From CAMEON01 sp045602325 (lineage in GTDB: Bacteria; Bacillota; Clostridia; Oscillospirales; CAG-272), in NCBI GenBank assembly GCA_045602325.1, contig JAZSBH010000015.1, positions 1 through 8,761 of the forward strand: a stretch of DNA of 8,761 bases, in the 5' to 3' direction. Numbering within the stretch: the stretch's first letter is position 1; the number at the start of each line of letters is the position of its first letter. This document shows, piece by piece, positions 1 to 6,564 of the stretch. The translations under genes and the position numbers were made by a program. The notes beneath the pieces are model-generated. The model saw only the letters and a list, made by a program, of their open reading frames with translations. It was not told the DNA's origin and did not search any database.

Positions 1-11
1 TTTAAGAATCC

Positions 12-58
12 CAAAAACTTTCAAAAAGTATTGTCAAATAATTTTTTGAAAGTTTTTG
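12..58. repeat. AT-rich perfect inverted repeat (16-bp arms)
   Basis: The left arm at 12-27 (core AAAAACTTTCAAAAA at 13-27) is the exact reverse complement of 43-58. The loop is 15 bases. Each arm starts or ends in A or T runs, so it could serve as a bidirectional, weak intrinsic terminator, but it may equally be part of a mobile or repeated palindromic element cut by the window edge. Confidence 0.6.
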
Positions 59-165
59 AGGGGGGCTGGGGGGAACTTCGCAATGTTTGCTGAAAGCAAA
101 CTTGTACCGAGCGAAGCGAGGAGGCTTTCAAGAAGTTCCTCCCAATCGTTCTCCCGTTCTCCCCT

Positions 166-179
166 ATAAACCCCAATTT
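166..179 (-). repeat. 14-bp intergenic repeat, copy 1
   Basis: Read on the minus strand this is AAATTGGGGTTTAT, identical to 8704-8717 on the plus strand. Both copies lie downstream of a gene's stop codon and read in the same sense as that gene. The two flanks diverge after the shared block. Two copies suggest, but do not prove, a dispersed 3'-end-associated repeat. Confidence 0.5.
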
Positions 180-217
180 GAAAGCATGGCTGAACAGCCA
201 TTTCAGACCATACGGCA

Positions 218-249
218 AACTCCCCCGCCCGCAGGCGGGTGGGGGAGTT
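218..249 (-). terminator. Probable terminator hairpin of the minus-strand operon
   Basis: Bases 218-226 (AACTCCCCC) pair perfectly with 241-249, and 228-231 pair with 236-239 around a four-base loop, giving a very stable GC-rich stem. It begins 17 bases after the stop codon of the corrinoid-protein gene. On the minus strand the stem ends in AGTTTGCC, so the U tract is only three long and interrupted. Placement argues for a terminator or 3'-end stabiliser, but it is not canonical. Confidence 0.6.
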
Positions 250-266
250 GAAAACCAACGAATAGT

Positions 267-908
267 TTATTCCTTGCAGAACTCCACAGCCGCGTCAGCC
301 GCACTGGCGGCGTCGGGAGTATAGAGATCAGCACCGATCTTGGCGCAGTAGTCCTCGTTGACGGGAGCGCCGCCGATCATGATCTTGACCTTGTCGCGAA
401 CACCCAGCTCGATGGCCTTCTTGACCACGTCCTCCATGACGCCCATGGTGGTGGTCAAGAGAGCAGAGCAGCAGATGACCTGACAGTTCTGATCGATGGC
501 AGTCTGCACGAAGGTCTCGGGAGACACATCGGTACCTAGGTCAACAACCTCAAGGCCCTTGCCCTCCAGCATCATCTTCACGAGGTTCTTACCGATGTCG
601 TGCAGGTCGCCCTGGACGGTACCGATGCAGACCTTGCCCGTAGCCTGCACGCCGGCGGCGGCCAGGTGGGGCTTGAGGATGGCGGTACCCTTGTTCATAG
701 CGCGGGCGGCCACCAGCACCTCGGGGACGTAAACTTCATTCGTCTTGAACTTCTCGCCAATGATGTTCATGCCGGCCAGCAGACCCTCGTTCAGGATGGC
801 GTCGGGGGCCACGCCCTCGTCCAGTGCCTTCTGCACCAGCTCGGCTACGATCTTGGCTTTACCCTTTTGCAGGTTCTCGGAAATTTCGGAAAGAATGGCA
901 ATACTCAT
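267..908 (-). CDS. Corrinoid (B12-binding) methyltransferase protein, MtaC/MtbC-like
   Basis: This 213-residue protein carries the methyl group on the cobalt of a bound cobamide in corrinoid-dependent methyl transfer; it is cytoplasmic. Residues 1-85 match the helical cap that precedes the B12 domain in methionine synthase and MtaC-type proteins. Residues 91-213 form the Rossmann-like B12 domain. The diagnostic D101-x-H103-x-x-G106 is present (GDLHDIGKNLV), with H103 the expected lower cobalt ligand. It is followed by VVDLGTDVSPE (121-131), S148-A-L-L-T (148-152) and IGGAPV (178-183). The ATG at 908 is chosen because AAGGAG lies at 917-922. The open frame extends back to 1016, but that would overlap the upstream gene and has no site. 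Length is normal for stand-alone corrinoid proteins. It is the last gene of the operon, 38 bases after the hydrolase gene. The function class is firm; the substrate is unknown. Confidence 0.93.
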   Translation of the reverse strand: MSIAILSEISENLQKGKAKIVAELVQKALDEGVAPDAILNEGLLAGMNIIGEKFKTNEVYVPEVLVAARAMNKGTAILKPHLAAAGVQATGKVCIGTVQGDLHDIGKNLVKMMLEGKGLEVVDLGTDVSPETFVQTAIDQNCQVICCSALLTTTMGVMEDVVKKAIELGVRDKVKIMIGGAPVNEDYCAKIGADLYTPDAASAADAAVEFCKE

Positions 909-916
909 GGTTATTT

Positions 917-922
917 CTCCTT
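917..922 (-). promoter_or_regulatory. Ribosome binding site fixing the corrinoid protein start
   Basis: On the minus strand this reads AAGGAG, eight bases before the ATG at 906-908. It is the only good site in the region and decides the start against the longer frame that begins at 1016. Confidence 0.8.
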
Positions 923-946
923 GTATTTTTGCAGTATTAGGAAATC

Positions 947-3900
947 TTAATTCTTTTTCCAAATCTCGGGGGTAGTAAGAACACCCGTACGGCGCAGACG
1001 GTACTCGTAGGTCCAAAGGCTGTCTCGGGTGACCCAGGCGGCAGGCCCCTGCCAGGAATATGTCTCGTCAGCGTTGTGGACGTCGCCGAAGCAGTTGCGG
1101 CGGGACACGTAGGCGGTCACGGTGACGGTATGCTTCCCTGCCGAGAGGCGGCCCAGATCACCGACGCAAGGCGGGTAAGCAATGACGGCTCTCTTTTCGC
1201 CATCCACCTCCACGGTATTGACCGCGGCGGTGTAGTGAGGCACCTTGATGAGTGCTTCCCAGTCCTCACCACAAGCAACGGGAATGTGGTAGGACACTCC
1301 GCCGCCGTAGAAGGGCAGACCCTGATAGGTCAGATCCGAGAAGCCCAAGGTCTCGGGCAGTTCGGTCACGGTGAGCTGTCTGCCCGCCACGCGGACGCCA
1401 AACTCACCCAGCAGGTACATGGCCTCGCAGTTGGAGCGCTCGGCGAAGGGAATGGTTACGCGAAGGGTGTTCTCCCCCTTCTTAAGGGCGGGGAGGGCAA
1501 CCTTTTGGATGGAGAGATCTACGTAATAGCCCTCGGGACTCGCGGTGACTGTCTCACCGTTCCAAACGACGGTGGCCACGTCGGCATCCTCCAATGCGAT
1601 GTAGGGATTCGCGTAGTCGATCTCACTGTGGATGGTGAACTCCAAGGTCACGGTATGCTCGGCAGGCTTGTTCTCAATGACCCAAGGCTGTGCCTTACCT
1701 GCGGGGAAGCCCAGGCGGCGGCGGAGGGTGGCGTCAATACGCAAAATCTCCTCGGGGCCCGCCAATTCCTCTCCGTCCAGAGCGTATTTGGCCATATCCA
1801 GAAGCAGAACGTTGGGCTCGGAGAGGGTATACGGCACCGTCATGGGCATATCCGCAACGGGAGCAGAGCCGCTGTCCTTGGCCCAGGCATTGTAGCCGTC
1901 AGTCATGCGTCGGATGCTGATGGGGGTGGGGGCGGCCACAGCGGCGGGCTCATAGGAGCTGTCCTCGTCGGTGTCCTCCAGGAACAGAAGTGCCGAGTCG
2001 TAGTCGTACAGGCTCATGATGATGTGGGTACGTCCGCCGCGATTGCTGTATCGGATGGGCTTGATCTCCCCGGTGACGGTATCCCAAAGCTGGGGCTTAT
2101 ACTTGCCGTTCACGTAGATATGGATGCCCTGCTCACGGGAAACGTCCTTGTTGTAGGGCTCACTGCAGTGGGAGATGAACAGCCACAGGCCGTTCTCATC
2201 CCGTCTGACCTGATGGATAAGGTTGCTTGTAAAGGCACCGCTGAAATCACGGATCTCCACGGTTCTGTCGTCGTACAGCTCCTCCAAAAGCGCACCGCGG
2301 CTGAAGGCAATGCGGCGGGACTTATCGAAGAGCGCGGCACCTCGCTCGGAGGGCTTGGCGTCCTCGTACTTGGGTGCATCACCCATGAACACCAGCTTAC
2401 CGCCAGCGGCCGCGAAGGCCTCCAGACGCTCCAGTGTGGTAGAGCGCAGGGTCTCGCACTCGGGGACGATGATGACGTCGTAGGCCATTTCTCCCACCTG
2501 AAGGGGTGCATCGCCGACGGCGCACTGGGCAGGCAGGGTGGATTCGCAGATGTAGTCGAAGTCGATGTTGCCCCGCAGGAGCCAATCGGTCACGTTCATG
2601 AAATTGCCGTTCAGCTTATCGCGGATAAGCTGGGTCTGCTCGTTGGGACCCCAATGGAGCCAGTAGCTCTCCACGGGATGAACCACCGCCACCTTGACGA
2701 GGGGCTTACCTCTGGTCAGGGCGGTGTTGACACGGCCGAAGTGATCCTCCACATAGCGGTACTCCTTGTACCAGGGGGATTGGTAGGAGATGGAGGCCGG
2801 GTAGTCCCGCTTGGCGGTGCCCTTCATGGATACCCAAGAAAGATGCTGAACGCGGACGGTCACGCCCAGAGCCGCCTGCCAGTCGCCATGGAGCTTATGG
2901 CCGCGGAAATCGAAATCCCACCCCGTCACACCGTACAGCTCGCTCATCATGCCGGGTCTGCCGTACTGGTGCACCGAGGACTGGCACTGCTTGGCGGTGG
3001 TAAACTCAAAGCGGGCGCAGAGCATATCGATACCGGGGATGCCGAAGGAGCGGTAGGAGCGCATACAGTCGCCGATGGCGGCGGTCTGGGAGTGGAGAGT
3101 GGGCTCCTCCATCATGTGTCCCGTCAGTTCAATACCATGAGCCTTGCACCAATCGCCGCAGGTGTCGGCAAAGGCCTCGGCAAAACGCTCGGAAACGTGG
3201 TCATGGTAGTGATAGCGGGTCAGGGAGATCTCCCCGTTCGGCAGATCCCACAGAAGCTCGGGCAGATGTTTCGTGAGGGACTCGCCATAGGCGGCCGTGA
3301 AGGTGTCCTCCAGATCATCGGTCCAAGGCAGGTGGACATTCTGGCGGCTATCGGCAAAGGCCAGGGTGCCCTTACGCATGAACTGGGGCTCATCGGTGAA
3401 GATGGCGGGGACGGTAGAGCCAAACTCGCCGCCAACGGCTTCAAAGTACCGCTCGTGGGTCACGTCAATGAACTTCTCAATAGCCTTTTTGTTGAGGGTA
3501 TCCACGTAGGTTTGGTTGTTGTACCAGGGGCTCTCCACCGAGATCTCCCGCCAGACGCACCACAGGGTGCCCTCGGCAGCCTCGGTATCAGAAAGGAGGC
3601 GGTAGGACTTCAGGCACTTGTCCTCCCCCAACACCACGTCAAAGCGGGCGAGAAGCTTGGAGCTCGCGCGGGGCTTGAAGTTGGGATCGCAAGTAAAGGT
3701 GATGTAGCGCTGACGGAAGGCCTCGTCCTTGGTGACGTAACCGCCGCCAAAGCCTGAGGGCCACTTGTCCTCGTCGTAGAGCCAGGCCAGCATCTCGTTT
3801 TCCTTGGCGTGATCGGTGCAAACCTTGACCAACCCCATGAAATCATCCGAAAGATAGGTGGTGGACATACCGTCGCGGCAATGCATATGGAAGCCGCCCA

Positions 3901-4057
3901 GACCCATTTCCTTAAAGACGTCGATCTGACGGCAGAGCTCGTCCTTTTGCAGGTCGCAGTTCCAAGCCCAGAAGGGGGTGCCGCGGTATTCGGCGGTGGG
4001 GTTCCGGAACAGCTGTCGGTCAAGAGTCGGATTGCTTCGGTTCTTGTCGTAGATCAT
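947..4057 (-). CDS. GH106-like (alpha-L-rhamnosidase family) glycoside hydrolase, cytoplasmic
   Basis: This 1036-residue protein resembles the GH106 alpha-L-rhamnosidase superfamily, which removes terminal rhamnose from plant polysaccharides and glycosides. The N-terminal TIM-barrel region shows the family pattern: PFWAWN (28-33), a QID...MGLGGFHMH stretch (44-59), then YDEDKWPSGFGGG (94-106). Acidic candidates for catalysis or metal binding are D222-E223-P, E317-E318-P after GHM, and E373 in SELYG before GWDF. A middle region around residues 460-680 looks like the glutamine-amidotransferase-like domain of such enzymes. The C-terminal third has beta-rich, galactose-binding-like sequence. No signal peptide or lipobox is visible, so the enzyme should act on imported substrate. 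AAGGAA at 4065-4070 supports the ATG at 4057. It sits 45 bases after the upstream URO-D gene and 38 bases before the corrinoid gene. The family call rests on motif memory; rhamnose specificity is not shown, and many such proteins are uncharacterised. Confidence 0.75.
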   Translation of the reverse strand: MIYDKNRSNPTLDRQLFRNPTAEYRGTPFWAWNCDLQKDELCRQIDVFKEMGLGGFHMHCRDGMSTTYLSDDFMGLVKVCTDHAKENEMLAWLYDEDKWPSGFGGGYVTKDEAFRQRYITFTCDPNFKPRASSKLLARFDVVLGEDKCLKSYRLLSDTEAAEGTLWCVWREISVESPWYNNQTYVDTLNKKAIEKFIDVTHERYFEAVGGEFGSTVPAIFTDEPQFMRKGTLAFADSRQNVHLPWTDDLEDTFTAAYGESLTKHLPELLWDLPNGEISLTRYHYHDHVSERFAEAFADTCGDWCKAHGIELTGHMMEEPTLHSQTAAIGDCMRSYRSFGIPGIDMLCARFEFTTAKQCQSSVHQYGRPGMMSELYGVTGWDFDFRGHKLHGDWQAALGVTVRVQHLSWVSMKGTAKRDYPASISYQSPWYKEYRYVEDHFGRVNTALTRGKPLVKVAVVHPVESYWLHWGPNEQTQLIRDKLNGNFMNVTDWLLRGNIDFDYICESTLPAQCAVGDAPLQVGEMAYDVIIVPECETLRSTTLERLEAFAAAGGKLVFMGDAPKYEDAKPSERGAALFDKSRRIAFSRGALLEELYDDRTVEIRDFSGAFTSNLIHQVRRDENGLWLFISHCSEPYNKDVSREQGIHIYVNGKYKPQLWDTVTGEIKPIRYSNRGGRTHIIMSLYDYDSALLFLEDTDEDSSYEPAAVAAPTPISIRRMTDGYNAWAKDSGSAPVADMPMTVPYTLSEPNVLLLDMAKYALDGEELAGPEEILRIDATLRRRLGFPAGKAQPWVIENKPAEHTVTLEFTIHSEIDYANPYIALEDADVATVVWNGETVTASPEGYYVDLSIQKVALPALKKGENTLRVTIPFAERSNCEAMYLLGEFGVRVAGRQLTVTELPETLGFSDLTYQGLPFYGGGVSYHIPVACGEDWEALIKVPHYTAAVNTVEVDGEKRAVIAYPPCVGDLGRLSAGKHTVTVTAYVSRRNCFGDVHNADETYSWQGPAAWVTRDSLWTYEYRLRRTGVLTTPEIWKKN

Positions 4058-4102
4058 ATTTTTCTTCCTTTCATGGTCTTTTTATACCTTTTTATAATTG
4101 AA

Positions 4103-5221
4103 TTACAGTTTGATCTTTTTGATCTCCTCGGCGTAGTACTGCACCAGCTCGAACTTGGTGCCGGGCATGAGTCTATGGTCGGGGCAGGGGATGAATCCGC
4201 CCATGGAGGCCAGCCGCTTCATGCGCTCGATCTCGGCGTCCACGGCGGCCTTATCCTTGCGAAGAGCCGTCTTGTCCATGCCGCCAAGACCCAATACCCG
4301 CTCTCCGTACTTCTTGCGGGCGGCTTCAAACTGATCCCCCCATACCCCAACCTCGATGGGGAACAGAACATTGACGCCGTTATCCAGCCAGGTGGGGATG
4401 AGCTTATCCACCACGCCGTCGCAGTCCAGGGATATGATGTCAATGCCGTACTGATGGAGCAGATCGTTTCTCTTCTTATAGTGCTTGCCGCAGAGCTCGT
4501 CAAAGATCTCGGGGGAGAGCAACGGGCCGCTTTTGAAGCAGATATCTTCCCAGTAGTGAGCGAAATCGAACTTGGCGCCCGTCTCCAGTACAGCCCTCAC
4601 GCACTCGTACTGCATATCCGCGAAGGCATCCACCACATCGGCAAACAGATCCTCGTCCTCGTCGTAGATGAGGTAGCTCATACCCACCACCGAGACCATA
4701 TCACGGATGGAGCCCAACACCGAGCCTACGTGAAAGCCCACGGGGACGTCCCAAGGACGGTGCTCGTTGAAATGACGGAAGGCCTCTACGTTGACCCGCT
4801 CGGGGGTAAACTGCATCTTGGGACGGTAGAGGGTCTCAAAGGCTTCCCTGTCCTTGAGGAGGTAGTCATCCTCCGAGGGGATGGAAGTGATGCCGGGCTT
4901 GATCCTCTCAATCAGGCCGTTGTGGTTTTGCACGCGTTGGGAACCATCGGGCAATTCCTCCAATACCTTGGTCTCAAAGCCTGGGTACAAGCCGTTGTTG
5001 GTCCCAACCACGTGGTTCCAGTTGAAGTCCCAGCCAATGATGCGATCCAGCTCGGCCTCCTTGGCACTGCCGTCGTGGCAGCCCTGCGCCAGCTCATGGG
5101 AGATCTTTCCCTGCTCTGCCCACTCGGTCAAAAGCTCGGGCCAATAGTTGAAATGCACCGCAGGCAGACGGTCAACGGGCTTGTAATGCAAAAGATTCAT
5201 AGCGCGCTCGAGATTGGTCAT
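4103..5221 (-). CDS. URO-D-family methyltransferase-like protein (not HemE), copy 1
   Basis: This 372-residue protein belongs to the uroporphyrinogen decarboxylase fold family, in the branch of MtaA, MtbA and CmuA-type methyltransferases that act with corrinoid proteins. The N-terminus (ERAMNLLHYKPVDRLPAVHF, 5-24) has the ER...PxDRxP pattern of that branch. It lacks the PVWxMRQAGRY signature of true HemE. Other marks are HYWEDICFKSGPLLSP (222-237), SLDCDGVVDKLIP (264-276), GVNVLFPIE (282-290) and GGFIPCPDHRLMPGT (341-355). In MtaA/MtbA zinc is held by H-x-C and a distal C; here the aligned stretch is D266-C267-D268 plus C346-x-x-H349. The start at 5221 has AAGGAG at 5231-5236. It is followed closely by the hydrolase and corrinoid genes, which makes methyl transfer to or from that corrinoid protein the likely role (inference). 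Substrate unknown. Confidence 0.85.
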   Translation of the reverse strand: MTNLERAMNLLHYKPVDRLPAVHFNYWPELLTEWAEQGKISHELAQGCHDGSAKEAELDRIIGWDFNWNHVVGTNNGLYPGFETKVLEELPDGSQRVQNHNGLIERIKPGITSIPSEDDYLLKDREAFETLYRPKMQFTPERVNVEAFRHFNEHRPWDVPVGFHVGSVLGSIRDMVSVVGMSYLIYDEDEDLFADVVDAFADMQYECVRAVLETGAKFDFAHYWEDICFKSGPLLSPEIFDELCGKHYKKRNDLLHQYGIDIISLDCDGVVDKLIPTWLDNGVNVLFPIEVGVWGDQFEAARKKYGERVLGLGGMDKTALRKDKAAVDAEIERMKRLASMGGFIPCPDHRLMPGTKFELVQYYAEEIKKIKL

Positions 5222-5230
5222 GGGGATGTT

Positions 5231-5252
5231 CTCCTTATTTTAATTTATTATA
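5231..5252 (-). promoter_or_regulatory. Possible internal promoter (-10 TATAAT) and ribosome binding site
   Basis: On the minus strand 5247-5252 reads TATAAT inside an AT-rich stretch, and AAGGAG at 5231-5236 follows, nine bases from the ATG at 5221. No good -35 box is found at 16-18 bases (AGAACT at 5270-5275 is the nearest at 17). A start near 5240 would leave a leader of about 19 bases. It could allow the three downstream genes to be expressed separately from the two upstream ones. The ribosome binding site is firm; the promoter is weakly supported. Confidence 0.4.
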
Positions 5253-5263
5253 ATTTGAGTGAT

Positions 5264-5562
5264 CAGAAAAGTTCTTTATACCCAATTGATGGCTTTTCTG
5301 TACTTTTCTGTCCTTGTCGACAGAAAAGTACCAAAAGAGCGCCACGTAAGGGATGCACCCACGGTGCCTCCCTTAAGAAACCTACCACCTGATCTGCACG
5401 CCTCTTTCGCCGGGAGGGGCGAAAGAGGCTGATCGTGCATCCATGTCGCGGTTTGACGGAGGGCCGAATTGCCGGCGGAGCGCCGCCAATTCGGTTAGTT
5501 GACCGTTTTGGCGCAACCCACAGCTTTCGATGATAGCCCAAGAGCGAGTTGCGCTCAACGGT
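5264..5562. repeat. Palindrome-dense intercistronic spacer (five stem-loops)
   Basis: The 346-base gap between the two URO-D genes has no credible gene but a chain of inverted repeats. They are: 5300-5312 with 5319-5331, 13 of 13 pairs; 5347-5359 with 5363-5375, 12 of 13 pairs; 5400-5411 with 5418-5429, 12 of 12 pairs; 5464-5471 with 5487-5494 plus inner 5473-5477 with 5481-5485; and a long-range stem of 5502-5507 with 5557-5562 plus 5511-5517 with 5548-5554. An extra CAGAAAAG at 5264-5271 can pair with 5293-5300. Spacers elsewhere in this operon are 25-45 bases, so this looks like an inserted repeat element of REP or MITE type, or a structured processing or attenuation region (inference). 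No transposase or clear target duplication is visible. Confidence 0.65.
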
Positions 5563-5567
5563 AAATG

Positions 5568-6539
5568 TTATTCCCTAGCCAATTGATAGATCAGATCGTA
5601 CGCAAACTCCAGATCCTCAATGGAGCAATGGTTCTGCACGAAGTGGGTGGTACAGACCAGCCAGCGTTTGCCGCGGAGCTTGCCGAATACTCGGCGGATC
5701 TCGGCCTCCAGCTCGTCGCGGGGCATCAGTCCAATGGCGTACTGCACGCAGATCCCGCCCAGGATGGCGAACTTGTCGGCGTATTTCTCCAAGTAGGTAT
5801 CGTAGGACATGCCTGCGCGCTCCTGCCAGGGATGGACGACGTCCAAACCCAGATCCACCAGACCGTCGGCCACCTTCATGACACAGCCGTCGGAGTGGAG
5901 ACTGCACAAAGCACCTCTCGCGTGGACGTGATCCACCACCTTCTTGAAGTGAGGATAGATGATCTCCCGCCAAAGCTCGGGACTAAACATGAGATCCTTT
6001 TGAGCGCCCCAGTCGTCGGAGATATGGATCATGTCGATGCCCAGATCAATGCAATGATCAGCAAACCTCACCGTCCACTCGGCCTGACGGCGGTAAAGCT
6101 CGTTCAGCTCCTCGGGGTAGAGAGCCAGCCACATGAGGTGATTCTCAATGCCGAAAACAGCGTTGAAATTCTCAAAAAAGCCGGGAGTCTGGACATAGCA
6201 GAAGCGTCCCCTTGCCTTGTGATGGGCGAGGGCGGCGCGGAGGTTTTCGTAGTCCGCGGGATTGTCGGGGTTCGTGAAAATGGGCTGATCCACCAGAAGA
6301 TCGGGGGTCAGGTCGTCACTCCCCACGGGGGCGATAGAGTTTATCATCTCCATATCAAAATTGCCGGGGCCACCGAATAGGTGAGCCACGTCAAACTCAT
6401 ACTTATCCTCAAAGGCGGCAACCGAGCCCCAATGGGCGTCGATCTCATTGCCGAGATTGGCGGCCACCCAACCGTAGATAGGCTGGCGGTCGTAGGGCTG
6501 ACCCAAAATCGCCGCGCGAACGCGTTCGGTACTGTTCAT
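5568..6539 (-). CDS. URO-D-family methyltransferase-like protein (not HemE), copy 2
   Basis: This 323-residue protein is a second, strongly diverged member of the URO-D fold family. The N-terminus has STERVRAAILGQPYDRQPIYG (3-23), the ER...DRxP pattern of the methyltransferase-like branch, and no HemE signature. DMIHISDDWGAQKDLMFSP (169-187) and the core strand CSLHSDGCV (212-220) are typical of uncharacterised gut-anaerobe members. H215-x-D217 occupies the place of the H-x-C zinc pair of MtaA/MtbA, and C296-x-x-H299 lies where the distal ligand is expected; the other copy keeps the same C-x-x-H. It is about 50 residues shorter than copy 1, mostly before the mid-protein core. Start at 6539 is supported by GGGAGGA at 6549-6555. 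It lies 25 bases after the thioredoxin-like gene, so the two are co-transcribed. The two URO-D proteins may do the two half-reactions around the corrinoid protein, but which does which cannot be told. Confidence 0.83.
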   Translation of the reverse strand: MNSTERVRAAILGQPYDRQPIYGWVAANLGNEIDAHWGSVAAFEDKYEFDVAHLFGGPGNFDMEMINSIAPVGSDDLTPDLLVDQPIFTNPDNPADYENLRAALAHHKARGRFCYVQTPGFFENFNAVFGIENHLMWLALYPEELNELYRRQAEWTVRFADHCIDLGIDMIHISDDWGAQKDLMFSPELWREIIYPHFKKVVDHVHARGALCSLHSDGCVMKVADGLVDLGLDVVHPWQERAGMSYDTYLEKYADKFAILGGICVQYAIGLMPRDELEAEIRRVFGKLRGKRWLVCTTHFVQNHCSIEDLEFAYDLIYQLARE

Positions 6540-6564
6540 GGTAGTTTATCCTCCCGTTGATGGT

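Larger units (their letters stand above)
1..217. repeat. Non-coding left edge packed with inverted repeats
   Basis: I see no credible gene here; the short open frames lack ribosome binding sites and run through palindromes. Three structures are visible. (a) An AT-rich inverted repeat pairs 12-27 with 43-58, 16 of 16 matched, around a 15-base loop. (b) Bases 68-79 pair with 132-143 (one G-T pair), enclosing a smaller perfect hairpin, 85-91 with 95-101, loop GAA, so the whole could form a branched cruciform. (c) Bases 186-191 pair with 196-201. A 14-base block at 166-179 recurs at the other end of the window in the opposite orientation. The region lies downstream of the minus-strand operon, so it may act as a 3' end or belong to a dispersed intergenic repeat family (inference). 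Confidence 0.6.

Noticed and set aside
909..1016. A longer start for the corrinoid protein at 1016
   Set aside because: The 36 extra residues do not resemble the family and would overlap the upstream gene by 70 bases. The strong AAGGAG at 917-922 supports the ATG at 908.
1076..3757. An 893-codon open frame on the plus strand opposite the GH106-like gene
   Set aside because: It is antisense to a gene with clear family motifs. Its translation is Gly/Val/His-rich with no recognisable domain, as expected from GC-rich codons read backwards, and no good ribosome binding site supports it.
3809..5392. A 527-codon open frame on the plus strand opposite the first URO-D gene
   Set aside because: It is antisense to a recognised gene, crosses the spacer palindromes, and shows no family motif.
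5263..5541. A 92-codon minus-strand open frame in the spacer between the URO-D genes
   Set aside because: It runs straight through four palindromes, is basic and low in family-like features, and has no convincing ribosome binding site.
5264..5562. CRISPR-like array from repeated hairpins
   Set aside because: The palindromes differ from each other in sequence and there are no identical repeats separated by regular spacers.
4103..6539. Calling either URO-D protein HemE, uroporphyrinogen decarboxylase of haem synthesis
   Set aside because: Both lack the PVWxMRQAGRY signature near the N-terminus, and the neighbours are a corrinoid protein and a hydrolase, not haem genes.
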